Of a DNA stretch of 64,000 nt, positions 23,327 through 32,936 are shown piece by piece; the first letter of the stretch is position 1; the number at the start of each line of letters is the position of its first letter. The notes under the pieces are model-generated. The model was not told the DNA's origin. It made no database searches and saw only the letters and a list, made by a program, of their open reading frames with translations. Source of the stretch: Neonectria sp. B-13 (Eukaryota > Ascomycota > Sordariomycetes > Hypocreales > Nectriaceae); the NCBI GenBank assembly GCA_002682825.1, contig NOKP01000001.1:932501-996500 (forward strand), written 5' to 3'. The position numbers were made by a program, and so were the translations under genes.

Positions 23327-25432
23327 ATGACCCTGCTGCAACGTGCCGCCAGATGCAAATATGCAGGGGCTGTCGGTTCCGCCTTGCGTGGATATAACAT
23401 GGCACGTCTCGCCGCTGCGTCTGCGGCTCGTGGGGGTTGTTCCATCTCTTCTTTAACGACGACCAAAGACCACCCTGTTGGGCTTTCAACCGCTGCCAGT
23501 CTGTCATCGTCTCGTGGTTTCCTCTCTCATCCGTACTCAACCGCCGACCCCAAAATGTATACCGCGTCGTTCGCCTTTTTTGAGGCCATCTGGGAGGCCG
23601 GAATCACCCATTGTTTTGTCAATTTGGGTTCCGACCATCCCAGTATCATCGAGGCCATGGTCAAGGGCCAGCGTGAAGCCAAGGGGAAATTCCCTCGCAC
23701 CATCACCTGCCCCAACGAGGTAGGTCTCGAGCTCCAATGCATGCCGTAAGAACTTTAAAAAGAATGCTGACATTTGGGGTTGTCTCTGGCATAGATGGTA
23801 GCTATGTCAATGGCTGATGGCTACGCTCGATTGACAGGCAAGCCTCAGTGTGTAATTATCCACGTTGATGTCGGCACTCAAGGACTAGGCGCCGCCGTGC
23901 ACAACGCATCCACAGGTCGCGCTCCCATCTTGGTATTCGCTGGTCTGTCGCCCTTTACCCTCGAAGGCGAGTTGCGTGGAAGCCGCACCGAGTACATCCA
24001 TTGGATCCAGGATGTCCCCGATCAGAAACAGATTGTCTCGCAGTATTGCCGCTACACGGCAGAGATCAAGACTGGCACTAATGTCAAGCAAATGGTCAAC
24101 CGAGCTTTACAGTTCGCCACCTCTGACCCCAAGGGTCCCGTTTATCTATGCGGTGCGCGAGAAGTTATGGAAGCCGACATTACTCCCTACTCCCTGAACC
24201 AGGACTTCTGGGACCCTGTCGAGCTCGGTGGCCTGCCTAAGAGTGCTGTTACCAAGATCTCGGAGGCTCTGGCCAGTGCTAAGGAGCCTCTCCTCGTCAC
24301 TGGCTATGCGGGCCGAAATAAGAAGGCCCCTGCTGCATTGGTGGAACTTGCCAACACAGTCAAGGGACTGCGTGTACTTGACACGGGTGGTAGCGACATG
24401 TGCTTCCCTGCCGATCACCCGGGATGGCTAGGATTGCGGTTCGGCGCGGACGATGCCATCACCACCGCCGATACCATCATCGTCCTTGATTGCGATGTGC
24501 CCTGGATTCCTACCAGGTGCAAGCCGCGCGTGGATGCTAAGATCTATCACATCGACATCGATCCCTTAAAGCAGCAGATGCCCCTCTTCTATATACAGTC
24601 CAACTCACGGTACCGTGCGGATGCGTTGACATCTATCGAGCAGATCACCGCAGCGCTGAAGGCCCCCGAGCTGGCGAGCAAGCTGGAAGCGACTGCCGCT
24701 GAGGCCGAGCAGAAAGTTTTCAAGGCGTATGAGGCGAAACTGGCGGCAATTGCCAAAGCCGCCGAGCCTCAACCGGACGGCACCTTTGGAACGGGCCACC
24801 TTTGCCAGGTGCTTCGCAACGTCTGTCCCGATGACACGCTCTGGGCCGTCGAGGCCGTGACCAACACAACGTTTGTTCACGACAATCTGCAAATTAAGAC
24901 CCCCGGCTCGTGGCTCAACTGCGGCGGAGGCGGTCTTGGGTGGTCCGGTGGTGGTGCTCTAGGTATCAAGCTGGCGTCGGACTTTGAGAACGGTGGCAAA
25001 GGGAAATTTGTGGTGCAGATTGTGGGAGACGGAACTTATCTGTTCACTGTCCCCGGAAGCGTCTACTGGATCTCGAGGAGATACAACATCCCCGTGCTGA
25101 CTATTGTGCTCAACAACAAAGGTAAGCTGAATACTTGCGAATTCGTATGAAGCAGTCTAACCATGAGGACAGGATGGAATGCGCCCCGAAGATCGTTGCT
25201 GCTCGTTCACCCCGACGGTCTGGGCTCCACGGCTACTAACGAAGAGATTAATATCTCTTTTGACCCTGTGCCGGACTACTCTGGCATCGCCAAGGCGGCC
25301 GCCGGTGGAGATATTTTCACGGCCAAGGTGGAGCAGACAACGGATCTGGAGAGGGTGCTGAAGGAGGCTGTTGCCAAGGTTCAGAGTGGTCAGACGGCGG
25401 TGATTGACTGCAAGGTGGTGTCTGACTGTTGA
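23327..25432 (+). CDS. thiamine-pyrophosphate-dependent enzyme, acetolactate-synthase-like, probably mitochondrial
   Basis: TPP enzyme of the acetolactate synthase/benzoylformate decarboxylase superfamily. Three exons: 23327-23719, 23795-25121 and 25173-25432. Introns are 75 and 51 bp; the product is 659 residues. The first about 75 residues are rich in Arg, Ala and Ser and almost free of acidic residues, ending near RGFLSHPYST, which looks like a mitochondrial presequence. Catalytic Glu131 is in CPNE. The TPP/Mg2+ motif runs from GDG (542-544) to NNKGW, which is cut by the second intron. The middle domain has the IYHIDIDPLKQQ stretch of this group. It is not the canonical Ilv2-type enzyme: there is no typical ALS C-terminus. 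Substrate unknown; pyruvate or another 2-oxo acid is inferred. An AATAAA lies 27 bp after the stop. Confidence 0.9.
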
Positions 25433-26948
25433 GAGCCGGACTAATGAATGACAATAATAATAAAACAAGATAACAAAGAGGATCCGTTCTTGTTCGAGCA
25501 CGGTGGTAGGCTAAGATTGAGCTTCTCAATACTAGCAGATGACTTTCAGTTAAGTGGTAGCTTTCATGCTCTGGGTTGAATGTCATATCAACCATTTCTA
25601 TTTGTCCGGAGTTCTAAAGTGGTCAAGGTCCCTAAGTGGTTTCTGCTAGAAACCTTTGTTGAAAACATGAGGTAGTCAAACGGGTGGCACGAGTGAAAAG
25701 ATCAGCACACGCCACCCAGGATGCCCAGAGATGGACTCTCGTATCTGTACGAATAGCCTCCTCAAAGGGTTCCCTAGACTGGACAGAAAACATCCCTGTA
25801 ATGAATGAGTGGAACCAAAACCAATGGTCCACGGTGGCCAGATGCGAGTTTCCCAATCTTTGTAAATCACTTCCTGTTGTGTCGGCGAACTAGGATCGGA
25901 GTTTCAGGCCCGGCCCCCAGCTTTATATGCATTCTGGGGCGGCCCAGATCGTTGTCTGTTCCGCAGTAGCACATCTGCAAGACAAACTGGCGTGCAGCAT
26001 CGTGGTGGCCACGAGGGCGAGGTGAGACAACAAGGCAAGACGAAGTGGGACGAAACAAGCCAAGAGGAAAGCCACACGAGGCAAGCGGTTTCTTCAGCAG
26101 GTATTTTGTGATTAAGTCATGGTTCGTTGTTTGGCTCTGTGTTTGGCTAGAATACCCGTGGGTAGACTAGGTGTTTGCCAGATAGATCTTCGTGAGATGT
26201 ATCAATCTGGCTAGAAGATAAATAAAGCCGAGCTCACGAGATGCCTAGCTAAGGCCGGATTTGCATTGGTGGATTTGGGGAAGATGGTATGGATCCCGTT
26301 GATCACCTGTCAATATCTCTTCTCCTACCTATAGCAGTCTCGCATCGTTGCCGCCTCGTCGCACTCTCTGCATTTATTTACTGCCCGTCAGTGCCGGGGC
26401 TGCCAGGGATGCCCTGCAGACGTGCAAATTAGTGGCCATCCCAGCAGGTCAGGCGAGCAACCTAGGCGGCTCCAGCGGGAGTCCCGTCCTAACTCTGGTG
26501 TTCTACTGGCCGCTGGGTCAGGGGACGGGTGCCGGCGGGGGCCTGTACGACGCGGCCAGTACCCTGCAAGTCGGACCCGGGCGGCTCTAATGGCGACATC
26601 AGACGACACTTGCTTCTGCGCCTTCGTCGACTGCGAGTTTTGGTTATTCGGGCCACAGACGGCTCCTATAAACAAGCCTGTTGCCCGTCGGTAGCGTGTT
26701 TTTCTTGCATTGGGGAAACGGCCTAGACCTCGGAGACCTAGCCATTGAACCACCCAGATCTCCACATCCGCGGCCGACGCTCCATCCCCAGTGCTTTGGA
26801 ATCTTTCAAAAGTGAGGCAAAGTGTCTCTGTCGACAATACGAAGCGTGATTGACCTGGAGTGAGGCTAGACGACGCCAATCGAAGCGACTCCCACATTCC
26901 TCGCAATAAAGTCAGTTCTCCGCAGTAGCATTTACGAAACAGAGTCCT

Positions 26949-26966
26949 CCTCTCTCTCTCTCTCTC
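26949..26966. repeat. (CT)n microsatellite in cyclin leader
   Basis: An uninterrupted CT run of about 9 units, 740 bp upstream of the cyclin ATG. Such pyrimidine tracts are common near transcription starts in filamentous fungi. Confidence 0.8.
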
Positions 26967-27066
26967 GGCTCAAAGGGACGGACGAGTGCCATCGTCCCGG
27001 ACATCCATCCATACGAAAAACTACGACCTAGACCACGACGAAGAAGGAAGTAGTCCCCCGCACCAC

Positions 27067-27072
27067 CACGTG
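27067..27072. promoter_or_regulatory. CACGTG E-box (Pho4/NUC-1-type site)
   Basis: Perfect CACGTG palindrome about 630 bp upstream of the PHO80-like cyclin ATG. Pho4 and its Neurospora counterpart NUC-1 bind CACGTG, and PHO80/PREG restrains this factor, so feedback is conceivable. A six-base site occurs often by chance. Confidence 0.35.
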
Positions 27073-27579
27073 CTGCCGCCCGTGTCTCTCAAGAGTGGCA
27101 ATTCGCCGGGGCTACAAAAACAACTTGCCCACGCCATCGCCTTCTACTTCTACTTCACCACCGTTGCTTCGACGCTGGTCGCCTTTTGCTCGCCTCCAAT
27201 TTGCGGTCCATCATCAGCCTTTCCCTCCTGCTATCTTCACCTTCCTCTCGCGGCGTCTCTGGCTTTCACACCGCTTCTTCTTTCAACCCCGCCGTGGTAG
27301 TTGTCACTCCGCCAATCTAATTGGGACCGGCTGTCGATTCCTCCTGTCAACACGAGTTGGGTTGCGACTTTTCAACACCAACCCGGCAGAATAACACGTC
27401 GCTTCCCTGTCGCAATATCCTTCGTATCGATAGCCCCGACCGCTCTTCAGGGACAAGGTCCACCCGTCGTCCCACTCTATCTCGCGAGTTTGCGCTTGCA
27501 GACTACGAACTGCCCCACGACAATACATACCCCGCCGTCACACACACGCGTCCTACAATCAGTCTCGAGCGACGAGATC

Positions 27580-27660
27580 ATGAAAAGCGGCGAATCGGGG
27601 CTTGTCGAGCGTCTGGTCCTCCTGAAAAGACTGAGGCGCATAAACGGGTGCATCTCGTGA
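27580..27660 (+). promoter_or_regulatory. upstream ORF (26 codons) before the cyclin
   Basis: An ATG-started reading frame of 26 codons ends in TGA 44 bp before the cyclin ATG, in a different frame. If transcription starts upstream of it, scanning ribosomes would meet it first and translation of the cyclin would depend on leaky scanning or reinitiation. Whether it lies in the mRNA is not known. Confidence 0.45.
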
Positions 27661-27704
27661 AGGAGCGCTTCTCTCCGCCTCTCCCCCCTAAATCTCCCCG
27701 AGTC

Positions 27705-28664
27705 ATGTCCCACCAGCCCTCCGCCGTCGCGACGACCGAGACACAACCCTCCACCGATCCCCTCGCCGCCGAATATGGCATCTTCCAGATGCTGCCCTCC
27801 GAGGCGCTCAAGCTGTTGAGTGCCAATGTCGAGTTGCTCGTCAGGATAACGGGCGACGTCCCTCCCACGCCGCCGCCCAAGTCGCCCACCGTGCCGCATA
27901 TGAAGGGAATGCAGGCCGAGAAGGAGAATATTGCGCGAACCTATTCGGACAAGAGTCTCGCTAGAATGCGCCAGCAGGCTGAACTGGAGGCCAAGAAGCT
28001 GGAAAGCAAGGAGCCACATACCTCAGCTGTCCACATGGCCGAGGTCCAGACCAACAATGCGCCCATGCAGGTCTACGATATGGATCATCAGAACAGCGCT
28101 GATGGCGTTGATGGCGTCCAGCTTAAGCACTCCTCAGCGCCAACATTACCGTACATCATAATCGGCGCCGATTCTCAGCCGATCAATCTTCAGCATGGCG
28201 CCATCACCCGCAAGTTTTACAGCAAGAACGAGCCTCCGATTAGCATCAACCAGTATCTCATGCGCCTGCATCAGTTCTGTCCCATGAGCACGGCTGTCTA
28301 CCTGGCTACATCTCTGTACATACATCGCCTAGCCGTCGAGGAGCGCGCCATTCCGGTTACTCGGCGCAATGCCCATCGCTTAGTCCTCGCAGGACTACGG
28401 GTTGCGATGAAGGCGCTTGAGGACCTATCGTACCCCCACACCAAAATGGCCAAGGTTGGCGGCGTTAGCGAAGCTGAACTGGCACGCTTAGAGATTAGCT
28501 TCTGCTTCTTGGCTGGGTTCGAACTTGTCGTTGGCGTTGAACGGCTGCAGGAACATTGTGAGAGTTTGAAAGCCGGCATTGCCCGACAGGCCCTAGACGA
28601 TATGGAGGTCCCTACTCTTAGATTGGCAAGGAAGCCTCGCGAGCAGGTACAAACCGTGGGATGA
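27705..28664 (+). CDS. PHO80-like cyclin (PREG/PhoB type)
   Basis: Cyclin predicted to partner a Pho85-type kinase. In yeast and Neurospora the complex represses phosphate-starvation genes by phosphorylating Pho4 or keeping NUC-1 inactive. One exon, 319 residues, from the first ATG in frame. The N-terminal half is low-complexity and Pro/Gln/Glu-rich. The cyclin box (about residues 150-290) begins around ITRKFYSKNEPPISINQYL, contains the helix with YLATSLYIHRLA, and ends with GGVSEAELARLEISFCFL, which matches the Pho80 signature of a GGV-x-x-x-EL-x-x-LE helix. Nuclear or cytosolic; no targeting signal. A glycogen-type Pcl cyclin is a weaker alternative. The flanking TPP and coiled-coil genes are unrelated in function. 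Confidence 0.9.
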   Translation: MSHQPSAVATTETQPSTDPLAAEYGIFQMLPSEALKLLSANVELLVRITGDVPPTPPPKSPTVPHMKGMQAEKENIARTYSDKSLARMRQQAELEAKKLESKEPHTSAVHMAEVQTNNAPMQVYDMDHQNSADGVDGVQLKHSSAPTLPYIIIGADSQPINLQHGAITRKFYSKNEPPISINQYLMRLHQFCPMSTAVYLATSLYIHRLAVEERAIPVTRRNAHRLVLAGLRVAMKALEDLSYPHTKMAKVGGVSEAELARLEISFCFLAGFELVVGVERLQEHCESLKAGIARQALDDMEVPTLRLARKPREQVQTVG

Positions 28665-29483
28665 ACTTGGCCGTATGGTGGTAGACTCAGATACAGATGT
28701 CGACTCGTGCATACCATGGAGTACACGGCCCGCTTCTTCTCGTCTTAGGGGTGGAGTATATCGAGCATATTTACAAAGATAGGAGAAGGAAAAGAGGTGG
28801 ATCGCCAGATGGGTACAAGCGGAATTGCATACTTACAGGTCATCTTGTTTGGGGGTCCTAGGAAAGAGCATCGTTACAGGCAGAGCATTCATATTGGGCA
28901 TGGCAGGTATATAACAGCGGGCGACGATGGGAGAGGCGCGTTTTCGATACCCTGATTTGTCTGAGAATTAAGTTAGATTCACGGCGTATATCTGGTCTAC
29001 TTCTATTGTGTCACTTTATGATGTGCAAAGTCTGGTACGTGATTAAGCGGTTTGTATGAGCATGGCCACAACTCTTCCCCGACCCGAATGGGTGACGCGT
29101 AAGACTAACACGACGCGTAAGACCAATACGAGCAGTATCACCAACACGAGCAAGACAGACCATTCTAGTCCAGCTCACCCACCCGTGCCTGACCAACTAT
29201 TACGCCGCCCAGCCCAATCTGCGCACGACAGGACGGCGAAGCATGAAGCCATCGCCGGCGAGTGTGGTCCCGTGGCCAGCGGTTCGTGCAGGGGGGTTGC
29301 ACATCAACGTCGCAGTCGGGTCGCAACGAGGGGGACGGAGGGGCGCGGCGTCTGCGATGGATGGCGATAAGGGCTTTGGAATGTTTCAGCTGAGGGAGGT
29401 GAGGCGAGGGTCATGGGTAGGGTTAGGTGGGGGAAGGTGATGCTGAGTTGGTGTAACTTGGAAGTTGGAAGGGAGAAGTTGGA

Positions 29484-29563
29484 AGGTGGTGTAGATGGTG
29501 TTGAAGGGTACGGGTTGTGTGGGAGGTGGTACGGATGATGTTGAAGGGTACGGGCTCTGTAGG
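29484..29563. repeat. two-copy 40-bp tandem repeat
   Basis: Two adjacent copies of a unit starting AGGTGGT and containing GTTGAAGGGTACGGG. The copies differ at several positions, so the duplication is old. Surrounding sequence (29440-29700) is G-rich with related GTTGAGGT-type motifs. Confidence 0.75.
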
Positions 29564-29828
29564 ACGTGGTGTATAATAATGTCCTTGAAGGCCTTGTAAG
29601 CCTCACGAGGTCTACAAGGGGCTGGAGGAGGCTGAGGATGCGAGAAGGTGAAGAAATGTGAGTTGAGGTATGTTGAGGTGAGTCAAGGTAAGGAGATATG
29701 GATGAGGTAAACTAAGCAGGACAAAGAAGAATAAGGCCATGGAATCTACAACATCACCCTATCATGTCTCAGCTATGCCAGCAGCTTTGTCTATCTCGTC
29801 AAACGGTGTAGCCACCCAACACCAAGAG

Positions 29829-29862
29829 CATCACCATCACCATCACCATCACCATCACCACA
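29829..29862. repeat. (CATCAC)n microsatellite
   Basis: About five tandem copies of CATCAC ending in CACAC. It would code for His-Ser/His-rich peptides if translated, but it lies in no credible reading frame. Confidence 0.8.
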
Positions 29863-31928
29863 CCCAACAATAACACCACAATCGTCCGAATCATACAACC
29901 TCGCCTCACCGCTCCCAGACCACGTCCTTCAACACCAAGCCGTGCAAGAAAGCCCAGCTTGCACCCATCACCACTCCTCAACCAAGACACAGACACTCAC
30001 ACCCGACCAATCACACCATCCTCTCCCCCGGGCCTGCCAGTCACAGGACCCCCTTCGGCCGAGATCGGTGGTGTGTCCGGGTGACTCTGAAAAGCGGTTC
30101 CTTGCTTGGAAACAGAGACCAGGGGGAATGGGGATGGAGGGGGCAGCGTTTTTTTGGATGTGACGGCGGGATGTGACGGGTGGAGGGGGCGTGTGCAGAC
30201 GGGATCGCATGCCGTTTTGCTGGGGGAAGGGATCGATGGGGTTTGGCGATGGTGGTGTTAGTGAGATTTCGGACGGCGGAAGATTCGTGATTCTGGATCG
30301 TCGTGAGCGCACGCAAACGGGCGTAACAGCCTGTTCGGCCTCGCATCCACGGCCGAGGCCCTACTCCGGAAGCCAGCCAGCCATCCACCGCTGCAGGGGA
30401 ACTCGCGATGTGGAATGACGCCGGTGCCATGCCGCTCTGCAATGAGGTGCAGCAGAGCCCTGCTGCCTATGATTCTCCCCCGCACCAGGAACCACTAACG
30501 GATGTCGCGATTCAGCAAGTCATGAGGAAGCGAAAAGAAAATGCCCGGGCAAAACTAAACCCTGTGCGGCGCGCGCCTTTTTGATGCACCGCGGGATCGC
30601 GCATGGTGCAGGATCCCGGGAGACCAAAGTCCCTTTTTTACACTTCGAGGTCCTAGAGTTGAGAATAGACTCAGTTAGAAGATGCTAGGAGGTTGGGTCT
30701 GTTTCGATGAGATGATGCCGATGGTAGGTGATGATGTCGACATGCTTGAGAGACGTGATGTGTGTGTTTGTAAGTGGTCTCTGGAGCGTGTTTTGGAAGT
30801 GCATGTATGCATATCAGTGTGTGGCATCGTCTTAATAGCATCGTCAGCATCAAATCGCGATGACGATGTAAGGGATTCCAGGAAGAGACAAATGCAACAC
30901 CAACAACTGAACAACCTCTCGCATCCCATTCGATCCTCCTCTCCCTCCATCGCCGTCTCTCTAAAGCCCTCACTGGATTGCACACTGCCTGCCTAGTCCC
31001 GTTCCCCACTCCGCGATACACTTCACGAACGCCAAGAAACCCGGAGTCATCGACCCCGCCGCGCCGGCGATTGGCGATATCCATCCAATCCGTTCCCGAA
31101 GGCCCGTTCCACAGAGCAGGCAGCCATCCGCCCACTGGGAAAGGGGAGTTTGCCCGTCAATCCCAGGTGCCTGCAGTACGTATCGATAAGCTGCGGGGCA
31201 TGGCGGGGTGACTGTTGTGGTTGGTTTTCCGCATTGGGAACGCCGGCCCTTGGCTGTCTCTCTCGCTGTGAGTCACTGGTCACTCACTCACTGGTCAATG
31301 GGCCGACTCGTGGTCGACCGGGAGATGGGATGGGGTGACTGCGAGAGGCTGGAAATTACCACAGGCGTGATTTGCGTTGAGGAAAGTTTTGTGTTGCCGC
31401 TGGTAGCCAAGGTGACATTCCCCAGCTTGTTGATTCTATCTACTAAAGCTATCTAGTAAGAGGGACGAAAAGGGTGGACGATCAATGACCAGGCAACCAT
31501 CGGCCGGTGCCCCTCCAAGCTCCAAACAAACCCTCGAGTCGTCTCGAGCCATCTAAGTCAAAGGCAAAAAGGTCAAAAAATTGGAACGGAACCAAAAGTA
31601 TAACACACAAATCCTATAGGATTCTTTCTTTTTTTTGTATCTTTTCTGTGCTGTTTCCCTTCTTCGCCGGCCTGTTTTGTCCGCCTTGCAGTGTGTGGTT
31701 TGTAACGCTGGTATCATAGATCCATCCATCTCCTCCGTATCATGTACATTCATCCAAATTCCAATTCCAAAAACGACATCGCTTGTAAATCAGTCGCATG
31801 CTGTGCCCCCTGTGCCATTATCAAATCAAAATCAAATCCGCCCATCCATTCCATTCCAGGAAAAAGCCAATGATACAAAAAGTACAAGTCGAGAAAGGAA
31901 AACAAAAGAAATCGAAACACGAAGTCGC

Positions 31929-32936
31929 TTACTCCCAGCGGTACACGCCATCGTCGTACAGCACACGGTGCCGTCGGCTACCGGGGCCGACTGTGGCTCG
32001 TCGCCGGGGCTGGATTCGCTCCATCAGTCGCTTGCGCTGAGCCTCGTCCTCCTTGCGCTCTTCCTTCTCCGCCAGCCGCCGGGCCTTCTCCTCGCGGCGC
32101 ACCTCCTCAAAGCTGAGGCGGCGGACAGCCTCTACCAGGTCCATCTCGTAGGGGACCTCGACAGCTCCTCGCTTGTAGGTAGAGGCGCGCTTGGGGGAAG
32201 GGGCAGCGGGGACAGCGGCGCGAGCAGCAATCTCAGCGTTGGCCTCGTTGATGCGGGCACGGAGACGCTGGCTGCGAATCTCCTGCTCCTCACGCTCCTT
32301 CTCGCGCTGGCGGCGGCGACGACGCTTCTCGTCGTCTTCGTTCTGCGACTGGCGGCTCTCGCGCGAGCTTGTAGATGCGTGTCGGGAGTGTGATCGCTTG
32401 TTGTCGACAACCTCGATCTGGACGTGGCGGTCGCCGTAGGTCCGCTCGTCGACAATGACGGGACGGCGACGGCTGGGCGAAGACTCGAGGTAAGGGCTGG
32501 TGTTGGGAGATGGGGGAGCAGTGTGGGGAGCGACCCAGGTCTGAGGCGGCGTGCGAGGTGTGGGCGGGCTGTCAACCAACACGATGCGCTCGTGGCGCTT
32601 GCCCTCACGGCGGTTCAGGTCGAGGACTTTCTGGCCGTTGACGTAGACACCGGAGGATCGCTTCTTCTTGCTCGAGGAGCTGCCGAAGGAGTGGTCCGAG
32701 TCGTCGGCGGAGCGGTAGTTGGGAGTAGAAGGCTGGCTGTATTGAGGAGTGGGAGGGAGCTGGGCCATGTAGGGCATGTTGGAGTCGCCGTATGAGACAA
32801 ACTGGTGAGGGTGCTGGAAGACGACGTTGTTGGCGCAGGGCTGGCCGTGGACTGACGCGGCGCAGAAGGTGGGCTGGTAAGTCTGCTCCCGACGGCCGTC
32901 GGGGTGGACGTAGGTGTAGATGTTGGAGGTACACAT
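31929..32936 (-). CDS. conserved fungal coiled-coil protein of unknown function
   Basis: One exon, 335 residues, starting at the first true ATG (32936); the frame is open further upstream without ATG. I do not recognise a named domain. The N-terminus (MCTSNIYTYVHPDGRREQ, then QPTFCAASVHGQPCANN) has regularly spaced Cys residues and looks conserved. It is followed by Pro/Ser-rich disorder (about 70-190) with several S/T-P sites. The C-terminal half is highly charged: a basic/acidic coiled-coil stretch with a run of Arg (about 215-265), then a second charged helix and a compact end, HRVLYDDGVYRWE. No signal peptide or membrane span. The strong codon bias and long frame support a real gene; a nuclear or RNA-associated role would only be a guess. 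Confidence 0.8.
   Translation of the reverse strand: MCTSNIYTYVHPDGRREQTYQPTFCAASVHGQPCANNVVFQHPHQFVSYGDSNMPYMAQLPPTPQYSQPSTPNYRSADDSDHSFGSSSSKKKRSSGVYVNGQKVLDLNRREGKRHERIVLVDSPPTPRTPPQTWVAPHTAPPSPNTSPYLESSPSRRRPVIVDERTYGDRHVQIEVVDNKRSHSRHASTSSRESRQSQNEDDEKRRRRRQREKEREEQEIRSQRLRARINEANAEIAARAAVPAAPSPKRASTYKRGAVEVPYEMDLVEAVRRLSFEEVRREEKARRLAEKEERKEDEAQRKRLMERIQPRRRATVGPGSRRHRVLYDDGVYRWE

Larger units (their letters stand above)
25433..27704. other. intergenic region and 5' leader of the cyclin gene
   Basis: From 25433 to about 26350 nothing coding is seen. From about 26950 to 27700 the sequence resembles a promoter and leader: a CT run, a CACGTG box and a 26-codon upstream ORF, listed separately. 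The frame of the cyclin stays open back to about 27321 but has no ATG there, so a 5' extension through an unseen intron is possible. Confidence 0.45.
28665..31928. other. intergenic region, 3.3 kb, with simple repeats
   Basis: Convergent 3' space between the cyclin (+) and the coiled-coil protein gene (-). Contains degenerate tandem repeats (listed) and many short frames without recognisable content. The 31440-31900 part is AT-rich and probably holds the 3' UTR of the coiled-coil gene. No gene supported. Confidence 0.45.

Noticed and set aside
26388..26906. 172-codon minus-strand frame
   Set aside because: No domain, Arg-rich composition, and open frames on the opposite strand over the same place.
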